From AC-32 sp963746155 (GTDB lineage: Bacteria; Actinomycetota; Thermoleophilia; Gaiellales; Gaiellaceae), in the NCBI GenBank assembly GCA_963746155.1, contig CAVVAB010000012.1, positions 1,116,001-1,180,000 of the forward strand: DNA of 64,000 nucleotides, written 5' to 3'. Positions within the stretch are counted from its first letter, which is position 1; the number at the start of each line of letters is the position of its first letter. Below are positions 16,945 through 26,563 of the stretch, piece after piece. Below the pieces are notes generated by a model. The model was not told where the DNA came from, ran no database searches, and saw only the letters and a list, made by a program, of their open reading frames with translations. The position numbers were made by a program, and so were the translations under genes.

Positions 16945-18212
16945 CCCGCCCGCGCGGGGTCGTCGTCGTCACGGGCAGCGAGCTCGTACGCGGCGAGCGG
17001 ACCGACCGGAACGGCCCGTTCCTCGCCGCCGAGCTCCTGCGGCTGGGCGTGGAGCCCGCGCGGATCGCGATCGTCGGGGACGACGCGGACGAGCTCGAGT
17101 CGGCGCTCCGCGAGGGCCTCGAGGCCGACCTCTGCCTCGTCTCGGGAGGGCTCGGGCCCACGCACGACGACCGGACCGTGGAGCTGCTCGCCAAGGCCGC
17201 GGGGCGCGAGCTCTTCGTCGACACGGGCCTCGAGGCGGAGATCGAGGCGATCTCGCGCGGGTTCGCCGAGCGGATGAAGCGGCCCTACGACGACTTCGTG
17301 CCCGGCGTCCGCAAGCAGGCGACCCTTCCCGAGGGCGCGGTCGTGATCGGCGTCGCAGGAACGGCGCCCGGGCTCGTGCTCCAGTGCGCAAGCTCGGTGG
17401 CCGTCGTGCTCCCCGGCCCGCCTCCCGAGCTGCAGCGGCTCTGGCCCTCGGCGGTCGCCTCGGCGCCCGTGCAGGCAGTCCTCTCGCGCGCGCGAGTGCC
17501 CGAGCGACGTGTGCTGCGCTTCTACGGGGTGAGCGAGTCGACGGTCGCGCGCGCCCTGGACGAGGCCGGGGGAGAGAGCGACGGGCTCCGCGCCACGATC
17601 TGCGCGCGCGACTACGAGATCCACGTCGACCTGCTCTCCGAGGAGAACGGGCGCGAGCAGGCGGCGTCGCTGAGCACGGAGCTGCACGCGCGTCTCGGGG
17701 AGCAGCTGTTCGCCGAGGACGAGCGGCCCGTCGAGGAGCTCGTGCTCGCCGCGTGCCGCGAACGAGGGCTCTCGCTCGCGGCGGCCGAGTCGTGCACCGG
17801 AGGTCTCGTCGCCTCGAGGCTCACCGCCGTCGCGGGCGCGAGCGACGTCTTCTGCGGCGGGATCGTCGCCTACGCGAACGAGGTCAAGAGCGCCGAGCTC
17901 GGCGTCCCCGAGGAGCTCCTGGCCCGACATGGCGCGGTCTCGGCCGAGGTCGCCGCAGCAATGGCCGGCGGGATCCGCGCGCGACTGGGCGCGGACGTCG
18001 CGGTCGCCGTGACCGGTGTCGCAGGCCCCGGAGGAGGAACGCCGGAAAAACCGGTCGGCCTCGTCTACCTCCACGCCGAGGGACCCGACGGAGGGCGCGG
18101 GGTGGAGCTGAACCTCCCGGGTGGGCGAAGCGCGGTGCGCGGCCGGGCGACGGCCGCGGCGCTCCATTCGTTGTTGCGGCTCTTGACGCAGAATCGTCAC
18201 GAAGACGCGTGA
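16941..18212 (+). CDS. cinA: CinA-like protein / nicotinamide-nucleotide amidase
   Basis: A 423-residue two-domain protein with TTG start overlapping the previous TGA. The N-terminal MoCF-like domain has VTGSELVRGERTDRNG and VSGGLGPTHDDRTVELLA. The C-terminal deamidase domain (~265-420) has SLAAAESCTGGLVASRLTAV, FCGGIVAYANEVKSAELGV and AVTGVAGPGGGTPEKPVG. The C-terminal domain converts nicotinamide mononucleotide to nicotinate mononucleotide in NAD salvage. The N-terminal domain is an ADP-ribose-pyrophosphatase-type domain. Placement directly upstream of recA is the classic competence-associated order. Confidence 0.93.
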   Translation: MTRPRGVVVVTGSELVRGERTDRNGPFLAAELLRLGVEPARIAIVGDDADELESALREGLEADLCLVSGGLGPTHDDRTVELLAKAAGRELFVDTGLEAEIEAISRGFAERMKRPYDDFVPGVRKQATLPEGAVVIGVAGTAPGLVLQCASSVAVVLPGPPPELQRLWPSAVASAPVQAVLSRARVPERRVLRFYGVSESTVARALDEAGGESDGLRATICARDYEIHVDLLSEENGREQAASLSTELHARLGEQLFAEDERPVEELVLAACRERGLSLAAAESCTGGLVASRLTAVAGASDVFCGGIVAYANEVKSAELGVPEELLARHGAVSAEVAAAMAGGIRARLGADVAVAVTGVAGPGGGTPEKPVGLVYLHAEGPDGGRGVELNLPGGRSAVRGRATAAALHSLLRLLTQNRHEDA

Positions 18213-18768
18213 GCTCCGCTGCTAGCGTCGAGGGCGGTGAGCGAATCCGCCTCTTCTGCGCGCTGCGCCTCCCGGCCGAGACGACCGGCGCCCTCGTCGA
18301 GTGGCAGGGGGAGGCGTTCGCGGGCGTGCGTGACGCCAGGGCGCTTCCGGCCGCGAACCTGCACATCACGCTCGCGTTCCTCGGACACCGGCCGGCCGAG
18401 GAGGTGGATGGCATCGTCGGCGCCCTGCGCGAGGCCGCGAGAGACGTTGAACGCCCCTTGCTCTCCGTCGAGCGCTACCGCGAGACGCGATCCGTGGGCA
18501 TGCTCGCGCTCGGCGACGACGACGGCCGCGCACAGGCGCTTGCCAGCGACCTCCACGGGCGGCTCGAGGCGCTCGGCGTCTACGAGCCCGAGCGGCGGAG
18601 GTGGCTGCCTCACGTGACCGTCCTGCGCTTCCGCTCCCGGCCCCGTTTGAGCCCGCCGCTGCCGGCCGTTCGGCCATTCAGTCCGTCCGATGCCGCTCTC
18701 TATCATTCGGTGCTGCGGTCCGGCGGAGCGCAGTACGAAGTTGTTGAATCGGTCGCCCTAGGAGGTTG

Positions 18769-18769
<1 letters not shown>
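18209..18769 (+). CDS. thpR: RNA 2',3'-cyclic phosphodiesterase (LigT/ThpR)
   Basis: A 186-residue 2H phosphoesterase from GTG 18209, overlapping the cinA stop. The two catalytic HxT motifs are visible in ANLHITLAFLGH (~residue 50) and LPHVTVLRFRSR (~135). The N-terminal strand is RIRLFCALRLPAE. The family hydrolyses 2',3'-cyclic phosphates on RNA ends. Its stop overlaps the recA start as TGATG. Confidence 0.92.
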
Positions 18770-19862
<1,093 letters not shown>

Positions 19863-19863
<1 letters not shown>

Positions 19864-20288
19864 TGGAGGGGGAGCGGTCGCAGGCGCTCGCGGTGGCAAC
19901 CCGGGCGCTCGCGAGGCGCGAGTTCTCAGTTCGCGGGCTCCGCGAACGGCTGGCGCGAGCGGGGGTCGAGCCTGGCGACGCCGAGGAGGCGCTGGCGGCC
20001 CTCGAGCACGCCGGCCTCGTCAGCGATGCGCGCTTCGCGGAGCAGCGCGCCGGGTCGCTCGCAGAGCGTGGACAGGGCGACGCGGCGATTCGATTCGATC
20101 TCGAGCGGCAGGGCGTCGAGCCCGAGCTCGTCGAGGAAACGATCGCCGGCCTCGAGCCCGAGCGGGAGCGTGCGGCGCGGATCGTCGCACGCCGGGGCCG
20201 CGGTCCGAAGACGGCCCGCCTTCTCGCCGGACGCGGCTTCGACGAGGAGATCACCAGGCAGGCGGCGAATGAGAGCGTTGCGCCGTGA
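19863..20288 (+). CDS. recX: regulatory protein RecX
   Basis: A 141-residue basic, helical protein with a GTG start sharing the last base of the recA stop. It has the repeated three-helix pattern of RecX: ALARREFSVRGLRERL, EEALAALEHAGLVSDARFAE and IRFDLERQGVEPELVEETI. RecX binds and limits RecA filaments. It is close to the usual family length. Co-expression with recA is expected. Confidence 0.9.
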
Positions 20289-20567
20289 ACGTCGGCGGCG
20301 CTAGGATGGAAACCGCTTCATTCGACATTTAGCCTGCATCTATACGAGTTTCCGAATCGGATCCTGTTAATCGAGCGAGGACGATCTATCCACTATGAGC
20401 GCAGAGGAGGCGAAGGCAGAGCGGCGGTGAGTTGACCGTCCGCGAGGCTTGCGCGCCTCGCACTCCGATTCGAGCACGTCCGTTGCAGCGGTGCCGGATG
20501 AGCGCCGCGCTCCGGCGCGGACAACCGGTCCCAGCCGGGTCTCCCGGCGCAACTTGAGGGAGCGTGC
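20289..20567 (+). promoter_or_regulatory. long leader/promoter region of the RNase Y gene
   Basis: This 279-base gap interrupts an otherwise tightly packed run, so a new promoter for rny is likely. An AT-richer stretch at about 20318-20355 could hold it. The last 100 bases are rich in GC stems (GCGCCG/CGGCGC-type, then CCGGT/CCGGG-type), giving a structured 5' leader. Two minute ORFs (20395, 11 codons; 20498, 19 codons) lie inside but lack convincing ribosome sites. No known riboswitch motif was recognised. Confidence 0.45.
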
Positions 20568-22100
20568 ATGTTCGTCGTCATCGGGATTGCGATCGGCCTG
20601 GCACTCGGAGCCAGCCTTGCGTTCCTCTCGCTCTACGCGCTGACCGGCTCGCGCCTTGCCGCCGCGCGACGAACCCGCCAGCTGCTCCTCAGCGAGGCGA
20701 AGAACGACGCCGAGGCGCTTCGGCGCGAGGCCCAGATCGAGGCCCGTGAGGATGCCGTCCGCATGCGCGCGACGATCGAGGAGGAGGTCGCGACCCGCCG
20801 CTCCGACACGATCAAGATCGAGGAGCGCCTCCTGGCGAAGGAGGACGACATCGACAGGAAGCTCACGGAGATGAGCCGGCGCGAACAGGGGATCGCCGAC
20901 CGCGAGATCCACACCCGCGAGCTCCAGGAGCAGCTGAAGGACGCGCGCGACAAGGAGCTCGGCGAGCTCGAGCGCATCTCGGGGATGACCGTCAACGAGG
21001 CGAAGGCGCACCTGCTGGAGCGCTCGGAGGAGCTGATCCGCCACGAGCTCGCTCGCCATGTTCGCCAGGCGGAGGAGGAGGCCCGCAGCGAGGCGAAGCG
21101 GCGCGCGAGGAACCTCGTCGCGGACGCCCTCCAGCGCGTGGCCGCGAGTCACGCGTCGGAGATGACTGTCTCGCTGATCGAGCTCCCGTCCGACGACATG
21201 AAAGGCCGCATCATCGGCCGCGAGGGACGGAACATCCGCGCGCTCGAGCACCTGACCGGGGTCGACGTGATCATCGACGACACGCCGCAGGCGGTCGTGC
21301 TCTCGTCCTTCGACGGCATCCGGCGCGAGGTGGCGAAGCTGACGCTCACGAAGCTGATCGAGGACGGCCGCATCCACCCGGCGCGGATCGAGGAGATGTA
21401 CTACCAGTCGAAGGCCGAGATCGACGACCTCATGAAGCAGTCCGGCGAGCAGGCGGTCTTCGAGGCCAACTGCGGCGAGTTCCACGAGGAGCTGGTGAAG
21501 ATCCTCGGGCGCCTGCGCTTTCGCACGAGCTACGGGCAGAACGTCCTCCGGCACACGCTCGAGGTCGTGCATCTGACCGGGATCATGGCCGCCGAGCTGG
21601 GGGCGAGCGTAAAGACCGCGAAGCGGGCGGCGCTCCTCCACGACCTCGGCAAGGCGCTGACACACGAGGCCGAGGGATCGCACGCGCTGCTCTCGGGGCA
21701 GCACGCACGGCGTTACGGCGAGTCGCCGGCCGTCGTGCACGCCATCGAGGCGCACCACAACGAGGTCGAGCCCCAGACGGTCGAGGCTGTCCTGCTGATC
21801 GCGGCCGACGCGATCTCCGCTTCCCGCCCGGGCGCGCGCGGGGAGAACCTCGAGCAGTACATCAACCGACTCGAGGCGCTCGAGGAGGTCGCGGCCCGCC
21901 ACAAGGGCGTGGAGAAGGTCTACGCGCTCCAGGCCGGCCGCGAGATCCGCGTGATCGTCAAGCCGACAGAGGTCGACGACGACGGCGCCGTGCTCCTCTC
22001 GCACGAGATCGCGCGCGAGATCGAGGACCAGCTCGAGTACCCGGGCCAGATCAAGGTGACGGTAATCCGCGAGTCGCGCGCGACCGAGTACGCGAAATGA
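20568..22100 (+). CDS. rny: ribonuclease Y
   Basis: A 510-residue membrane-anchored endoribonuclease that starts mRNA decay. Order: an N-terminal helix (FVVIGIAIGLALGASLAFL), a long coiled coil (~residues 30-200), a KH domain with MKGRIIGREGRNIRALE (~210-225) and an HD domain with LLHDLGKALTHEAEGSHAL (~355-375) and IEAHHNEVEPQTVEAVLL. The length is typical. The recA-recX-rny order is conserved in actinobacteria and firmicutes. The stop is overlapped by the methyltransferase ATG. Confidence 0.95.
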   Translation: MFVVIGIAIGLALGASLAFLSLYALTGSRLAAARRTRQLLLSEAKNDAEALRREAQIEAREDAVRMRATIEEEVATRRSDTIKIEERLLAKEDDIDRKLTEMSRREQGIADREIHTRELQEQLKDARDKELGELERISGMTVNEAKAHLLERSEELIRHELARHVRQAEEEARSEAKRRARNLVADALQRVAASHASEMTVSLIELPSDDMKGRIIGREGRNIRALEHLTGVDVIIDDTPQAVVLSSFDGIRREVAKLTLTKLIEDGRIHPARIEEMYYQSKAEIDDLMKQSGEQAVFEANCGEFHEELVKILGRLRFRTSYGQNVLRHTLEVVHLTGIMAAELGASVKTAKRAALLHDLGKALTHEAEGSHALLSGQHARRYGESPAVVHAIEAHHNEVEPQTVEAVLLIAADAISASRPGARGENLEQYINRLEALEEVAARHKGVEKVYALQAGREIRVIVKPTEVDDDGAVLLSHEIAREIEDQLEYPGQIKVTVIRESRATEYAK

Positions 22101-22834
22101 GCCCCGACGAGCCGCTGCTCTACGGCGAGCTCGCGCCCTGGTTCCACCTTCTCACCGCGCCCGAGGACTACAAGGACGAGGCCGAGCTCTACCGCGCGCT
22201 CCTCGTCGAGGCCTGCGACGGCCCGGTCCGAACCGTGCTCGAGCTGGGAAGCGGCGGCGGGAACAACGCCTCGCACATGAAGGAGCACTTCGAGCTGACA
22301 CTCGTAGACCGCTCCCCGGGGATGCTCGAGCTGAGCCGGTCGCTGAACCCCGGGTGCCGCCACCTGGAGGGGGACATGCGGACCGTCAGGCTGGGGGAGA
22401 CCTTCGACGGCGTCTTCGTCCACGACGCGATCGCCTACATCACGAGCGAGGAAGATCTTGCGGCCACGATTGCGACGGTGCGCGCGCATTGCCGGCGGGG
22501 AGGCGCGGCGCTGTTTGTCCCCGATCTCGTCGCCGAGCGCTTCGAGCAGCGAACCTGGGCCGGTGGCCACGACGGCGACGACGGACGCGGGCTGCGCTAC
22601 GTCGAGTGGATGTGGGATCCCGACCCTGAAGACACGACCTACGTCGGCGACTTTGCCTACCTCCTGCGGCAGCAGGACGGGACTGTCCGCTGCTTGCAGG
22701 ACCGCCACGTCTGCGGCCTGTTTCCACACGCGACCTGGCTGGATCTGATCGCGGCCGGGGGTTTCGAGGTGACGACACATGTCGCGCCCGACAAGCCCGA
22801 GGTGCCGATCGAGGTCTTCGTCGCCCGCGGTTAG
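22097..22834 (+). CDS. class I SAM-dependent methyltransferase
   Basis: A 245-residue protein with a Rossmann methyltransferase core: motif I VLELGSGGGNNASHMKEH, then LTLVDRSPGMLELSRSLN, HLEGDMRTVRLGETFDGV and FVHDAIAYITSEEDLAA. The start overlaps the rny stop (ATGA). The substrate cannot be inferred. Neighbours act on RNA, which is only suggestive. Confidence 0.85.
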   Translation: MSPDEPLLYGELAPWFHLLTAPEDYKDEAELYRALLVEACDGPVRTVLELGSGGGNNASHMKEHFELTLVDRSPGMLELSRSLNPGCRHLEGDMRTVRLGETFDGVFVHDAIAYITSEEDLAATIATVRAHCRRGGAALFVPDLVAERFEQRTWAGGHDGDDGRGLRYVEWMWDPDPEDTTYVGDFAYLLRQQDGTVRCLQDRHVCGLFPHATWLDLIAAGGFEVTTHVAPDKPEVPIEVFVARG

Positions 22835-22845
22835 AGTTTCGGGCC

Positions 22846-24171
22846 ATGCGCCGCTACCACGTCACGACCTTCGGCTGCCAGATGAACGCGCACGACTCGG
22901 AGCGGATCAAGGGCATGCTCGAGGAGCTCGGGCTCGGCGAGGCGGCCACGAAGGACGAAGCCGACGTCCTCGTCTTCAACACGTGCACGATTCGCGAGAA
23001 GCCGGACCAGCGCTTCGCTGCACACCTCGCCCAGGCGCGGGCGCTCAAGGAGTCCGAACCGGAGAAGGTGATCGCCGTCGGCGGCTGCTACGCGGAGGCC
23101 CAGCGGGAGCGGTTGTTCGCGCTCTACCCGTACGTGGACGTCGCGTTCGGCCCGGGGTCGATCCCGCATCTCGGCGAGTGGCTCGGCGCGGGCGGGCTCG
23201 GTGTGACCAGAGGCGCGTTCGGCCTCGACGAGCGCGCGTTTGCAGGACGCCTGCCGAAGCGTCGCGAGCGGGCGTTCCAGGCCTGGGTGCAGATCTCGAT
23301 GGGCTGCAACTCGAAGTGCGCCTACTGCATCGTGCCCGCGGTGCGGGGGCGCGAAGTGTCGCGGCCGGCGCAGGAGATCGTGGCGGAGGTCGAGGCGCTC
23401 GCCGGCGACGGTGTGCGCGAGATCACGCTGCTCGGGCAGAACGTGAACTCGTACGGGCGTGACCTCCCGCTCGACGAGCGAGTCGACTTCGCCGGGTTGC
23501 TACGCGCGGTCGACGCGATCGACGGCATCGAGCGGATCCGCTTCACGAGCCCGCATCCGAAGGACTTCCGGCCGCCGGTGATCGAGGCGATGGCCGAGTG
23601 CGGGTCCGTGTGCGAGCACGCGCACCTCCCGCTCCAGTCCGGCTCGAGCCGGATCCTCAGGGCGATGCGCCGCACGTACTCGCGCGAGCGCTACCTCCGC
23701 CTCGTGGACGACCTGCGGGCCGCGATCCCCGATCTCGCGCTGACGACCGACCTGATCGTCGGCTTCCCCGGCGAGACCGAGAGCGACTTCGAGGAGACGC
23801 TCACGGCCGTCGAGGAAGTGGCGTACGACGGCGCGTTCACGTTCGTCTACTCGCCGCGCCAGGGCACCGAGGCCGCCGCGATGCCCGACCAGATCCCCGA
23901 GGAGGCCAAGCGCGAGCGGATCGAGCGCCTGATCGAGACCGTCCAGGTCGTCGCCGGGCGGCGGAACGTGGAGCGGGTCGGACGCACCGAGGAGGTGCTG
24001 GTCGAGGGCCCGAGCCGCACCGATCCGTCGGTGCTCCGCGGGCGAACGCGCCGCAACACGACCGTGAACTTCTCCGGAAGCGCCGAGCCGGGCGAGCTCG
24101 TCGAGGTTCGCATCGACGGCGCCACCTCGACGACCCTTCGTGGCGCCCAGCTCGCCGTAGCCGCCGCCTGA
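22846..24171 (+). CDS. miaB: tRNA methylthiotransferase MiaB
   Basis: A 441-residue radical-SAM enzyme that adds the 2-methylthio group to i6A37 of tRNA. The N-terminal domain supplies cysteines 11, 47 and 81 (TFGCQMNAHDSE, FNTCTIREKPDQ, AVGGCYAEAQ) for one iron-sulfur cluster. The radical-SAM motif MGCNSKCAYCIVP (Cys 154, 158, 161) binds the other. A C-terminal TRAM domain is present (~375-435). miaA, which makes the i6A substrate, lies just downstream, so both steps are encoded together. Confidence 0.95.
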   Translation: MRRYHVTTFGCQMNAHDSERIKGMLEELGLGEAATKDEADVLVFNTCTIREKPDQRFAAHLAQARALKESEPEKVIAVGGCYAEAQRERLFALYPYVDVAFGPGSIPHLGEWLGAGGLGVTRGAFGLDERAFAGRLPKRRERAFQAWVQISMGCNSKCAYCIVPAVRGREVSRPAQEIVAEVEALAGDGVREITLLGQNVNSYGRDLPLDERVDFAGLLRAVDAIDGIERIRFTSPHPKDFRPPVIEAMAECGSVCEHAHLPLQSGSSRILRAMRRTYSRERYLRLVDDLRAAIPDLALTTDLIVGFPGETESDFEETLTAVEEVAYDGAFTFVYSPRQGTEAAAMPDQIPEEAKRERIERLIETVQVVAGRRNVERVGRTEEVLVEGPSRTDPSVLRGRTRRNTTVNFSGSAEPGELVEVRIDGATSTTLRGAQLAVAAA

Positions 24172-24173
24172 CC

Positions 24174-24935
24174 GTGGTATTGCACGAACGCGAGATCGCC
24201 TGGGACGGCTGCATCAACGTCCGCGACCTCGGCGGCCACCCGACGCGCGACGGAGGTGAGACGAGCTACGGCGCGATCGTGCGGGCGGACAGCGTCCGGC
24301 TCCTCACCGCCGCGGGCTGGGCGGCGCTCGTCGATTACGGCATCCGCACCGTGCTCGACCTCCGCGGGGACCACGAGCGGGAGGAGGATCCGCCCGCGGA
24401 CGTGTCGGTCGACGTCGTCCACGTTCCGTTCATGGAGGCGAGCGACAAGGAGTGGGAGGAGATCGGGCCGGAGATCGACGCTGCATCGGCGGCCGCTCCC
24501 GATGTCGCAACCTCGACCCGTGACGTCTACCTGATCTTCCTCGAGCGCTTCAAGGTGAACGTCGCAGCGGCGATCCGTGCGGTGGCCAACGCCCGCGAGG
24601 GCGGCATCGTCGTCCACTGCGTGGGCGGCAAGGACCGAACCGGCCTCCTCTCGGCGTTCCTGCTCGACCTCGCCGGTGTGGCCCCCGAGGACATCGCGGC
24701 CGACTACGCGCTCAGCGAGGAACGACTGCGGCCCCGGCACGAGGCGTGGTTTGCGGCGGCGGACACCGAGGAGGAGCTGGAACGCCTCCGGCGCATCGCC
24801 CAGACTCCCGCAGCGTCGATGGTCGGGGTCTTCGCCGAGCTCGATCGGCGGCACGGGAGCGTCGAGGGGTACCTCCGCTCGGCCGGCCTGAACGACAAGG
24901 AGCTCGAGCTGGCCGCCGGTCGCCTGCGTAGCTGA
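24174..24935 (+). CDS. tyrosine-protein phosphatase-like protein
   Basis: A 253-residue protein starting at GTG 24174, two bases after miaB (TTG 24180 is possible). The catalytic loop HCVGGKDRTGLLSAFLL matches the HCxxGKDRTG signature of the Tyr_phosphatase3/DSP group, and the N-terminal NVRDLGGHPTRDGGETSYG is the family's usual opening. Such enzymes dephosphorylate protein tyrosine or phosphoinositide-like substrates. The target here is unknown. Confidence 0.88.
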   Translation: MVLHEREIAWDGCINVRDLGGHPTRDGGETSYGAIVRADSVRLLTAAGWAALVDYGIRTVLDLRGDHEREEDPPADVSVDVVHVPFMEASDKEWEEIGPEIDAASAAAPDVATSTRDVYLIFLERFKVNVAAAIRAVANAREGGIVVHCVGGKDRTGLLSAFLLDLAGVAPEDIAADYALSEERLRPRHEAWFAAADTEEELERLRRIAQTPAASMVGVFAELDRRHGSVEGYLRSAGLNDKELELAAGRLRS

Positions 24936-24939
24936 TCGG

Positions 24940-25833
24940 ATGAGTGTCATCGCGATCTACGGGCCGACGGCCTCGGGCAAGAGCGCGGTCGCCGAGGAGA
25001 TCGCTGGCCGGATTGACGCCGAGCTTGTCTCCGCGGACTCGATGCAGGTCTACCGCGGCCTGCCGATCCTCACGAACCAGTCGGACTTTCCCACGCGCCT
25101 GGTCGGGATCTGGGACCTCGACCACGAGGCGTCCGTGGCCGAGTACCAGGAGCTGGCGCACGCGGCGATCGACGAGATCCTCGACGCGGGGCGCACGCCG
25201 GTCGTCGTCGGTGGGACCGGCCTCTACCTTCGCGCCGCGCTCGCCGACCTGGAGCTGCCGCCGGCGCCGGCGTCGGGAGCGCGGGAGCGACTCGAGCGGC
25301 TCTACGACCGCGTCGGCCGCGAACGGGTGCACGAGCTTCTGGCCGAGCGCGACCCGGCTGCGGCCGCCGCGGTGCACCCGAACGACCGGCGCCGCGTGGT
25401 GCGGGCGCTCGAACTCGCCGAGGCGGGCTCGTCCCTGCGTCCGGCCGAGGATCGCCTCTGGGCAGGCGAGCCACGCCATCCGACCATGGTCGTCGGCCTC
25501 GACCTCCCGCGGGACGAGTTGCGCCGCCGCATCGAGGCCCGCACGCAGGAGATGTTCGAGCGCGGGGTGGAGGAGGAGGTGCGCCGAGCGCTCGAGAGGC
25601 CAATCTCGGCGACGGCGCGCCACATCCACGGGTTGCGCGAGGTCGCCGAGCTCCCGCGCGACGAGGCAATCGACGCTCTTATCGTCCGCACCCGCCGCTA
25701 CGCCGTCTACCAGCTCAGGTGGATGCACCGGATACCGGGCGTTGTTAGCCTCCCCGCCCAGCGCCCTCCGGGCGAGCTCGCGGATGAAATTGTCGAAATG
25801 GCACGGTCTCGGCAACGACTACCTGCTCGTTGA
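24940..25833 (+). CDS. miaA: tRNA dimethylallyltransferase MiaA
   Basis: A 297-residue enzyme that prenylates A37 of UNN-decoding tRNAs. Motifs are the P-loop IYGPTASGKSAVAEEI, ELVSADSMQVYRGLPILTNQ, VVVGGTGLYLRAAL and RRYAVYQLRWMHRI near the C-terminus. The product is the substrate of MiaB upstream. Its 3' end overlaps dapF by 50 bases. Confidence 0.94.
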   Translation: MSVIAIYGPTASGKSAVAEEIAGRIDAELVSADSMQVYRGLPILTNQSDFPTRLVGIWDLDHEASVAEYQELAHAAIDEILDAGRTPVVVGGTGLYLRAALADLELPPAPASGARERLERLYDRVGRERVHELLAERDPAAAAAVHPNDRRRVVRALELAEAGSSLRPAEDRLWAGEPRHPTMVVGLDLPRDELRRRIEARTQEMFERGVEEEVRRALERPISATARHIHGLREVAELPRDEAIDALIVRTRRYAVYQLRWMHRIPGVVSLPAQRPPGELADEIVEMARSRQRLPAR

Positions 25834-26563
25834 GCGGGCAGAGCTCACCGTCCCGTTGACCCCCGAGCGCGTCCAGCGCATCTGCGACTACCACTTCGGG
25901 GTCGGCTCGGACGGAATCCTCGAGGTCGTCTCCGCGAACGGCGCAGAGGCCGAGGTCGTGATCTGGAACCCGGACGGCTCGACCGCCGAGCTGTCGGGAA
26001 ACGGGACGCGGATAGCCGCACGCTGGCTCGCGCGCCGCAGCGGCGAGGACGCCGTCCGGATCCAGGTCGGGCCGCGCGAGGTCGCCGCGCAGGTTCACGG
26101 CGATCGCCAGGTCGAGCTCGACGTCGGCGAGGTCGAGGTCGGCGCCCCGGAGACGCTCGCAGTCGGCGGCGAGGAGCTCGAGCTCACTCCGGTTTCCGTC
26201 GGCAACCCACATGCGGTCATCCGGCGCGAGCCCGACCGCGAGGACCTCTTGCGCCTCGGGCCGCTGGTCGAGAACCACGAGCGATTCCCCGATCGGACGA
26301 ACGTGCAGTTGATCCGCGTGGACGGAGCGCATGACCTGACGGTCGGCGTCTGGGAGCGCGGAGCGGGGGAGACGCTCTCCTCTGGGACGAGCTCGGTGGC
26401 CGCATCGGCCGCCGCGATCGCGCGCGGCTGGTGCGAGAGTCCGATCACGGTCCATCTTGCCGGCGGCGATCTCACCGTCGAGCTCGAGGACGGCCGCGCA
26501 GTTCTCACGGGTCCTGCCGAGGAGATCTGCACCGTTGAGCTCGCCGAGGAGTTCGCCCTGTGA
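25784..26563 (+). CDS. dapF: diaminopimelate epimerase-like protein with both catalytic cysteines replaced by serine
   Basis: A 259-residue protein of the DapF fold that should convert LL- to meso-diaminopimelate. Family blocks are clear: KWHGLGNDYLLVE, WNPDGSTAEL, VSVGNPHAVI and ERGAGETLSSGT. DapF works with two cysteines, normally in the contexts AxxCGNGxR and ETxACGTGA. Here the codons are TCG (Ser71, ELSGNGTR) and TCT (Ser200, TLSSGTSS). Position next to dapL supports the lysine/peptidoglycan pathway, but the catalytic chemistry must differ or be lost. The ATG at 25784 lies inside miaA, and the stop overlaps the dapL GTG. Confidence 0.85.
   Translation: MKLSKWHGLGNDYLLVERAELTVPLTPERVQRICDYHFGVGSDGILEVVSANGAEAEVVIWNPDGSTAELSGNGTRIAARWLARRSGEDAVRIQVGPREVAAQVHGDRQVELDVGEVEVGAPETLAVGGEELELTPVSVGNPHAVIRREPDREDLLRLGPLVENHERFPDRTNVQLIRVDGAHDLTVGVWERGAGETLSSGTSSVAASAAAIARGWCESPITVHLAGGDLTVELEDGRAVLTGPAEEICTVELAEEFAL

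Noticed and set aside
20395..20557. Two minute ORFs in the RNase Y leader
   Set aside because: Eleven and nineteen codons, weak ribosome sites and no overlap with the main start. They could be chance.
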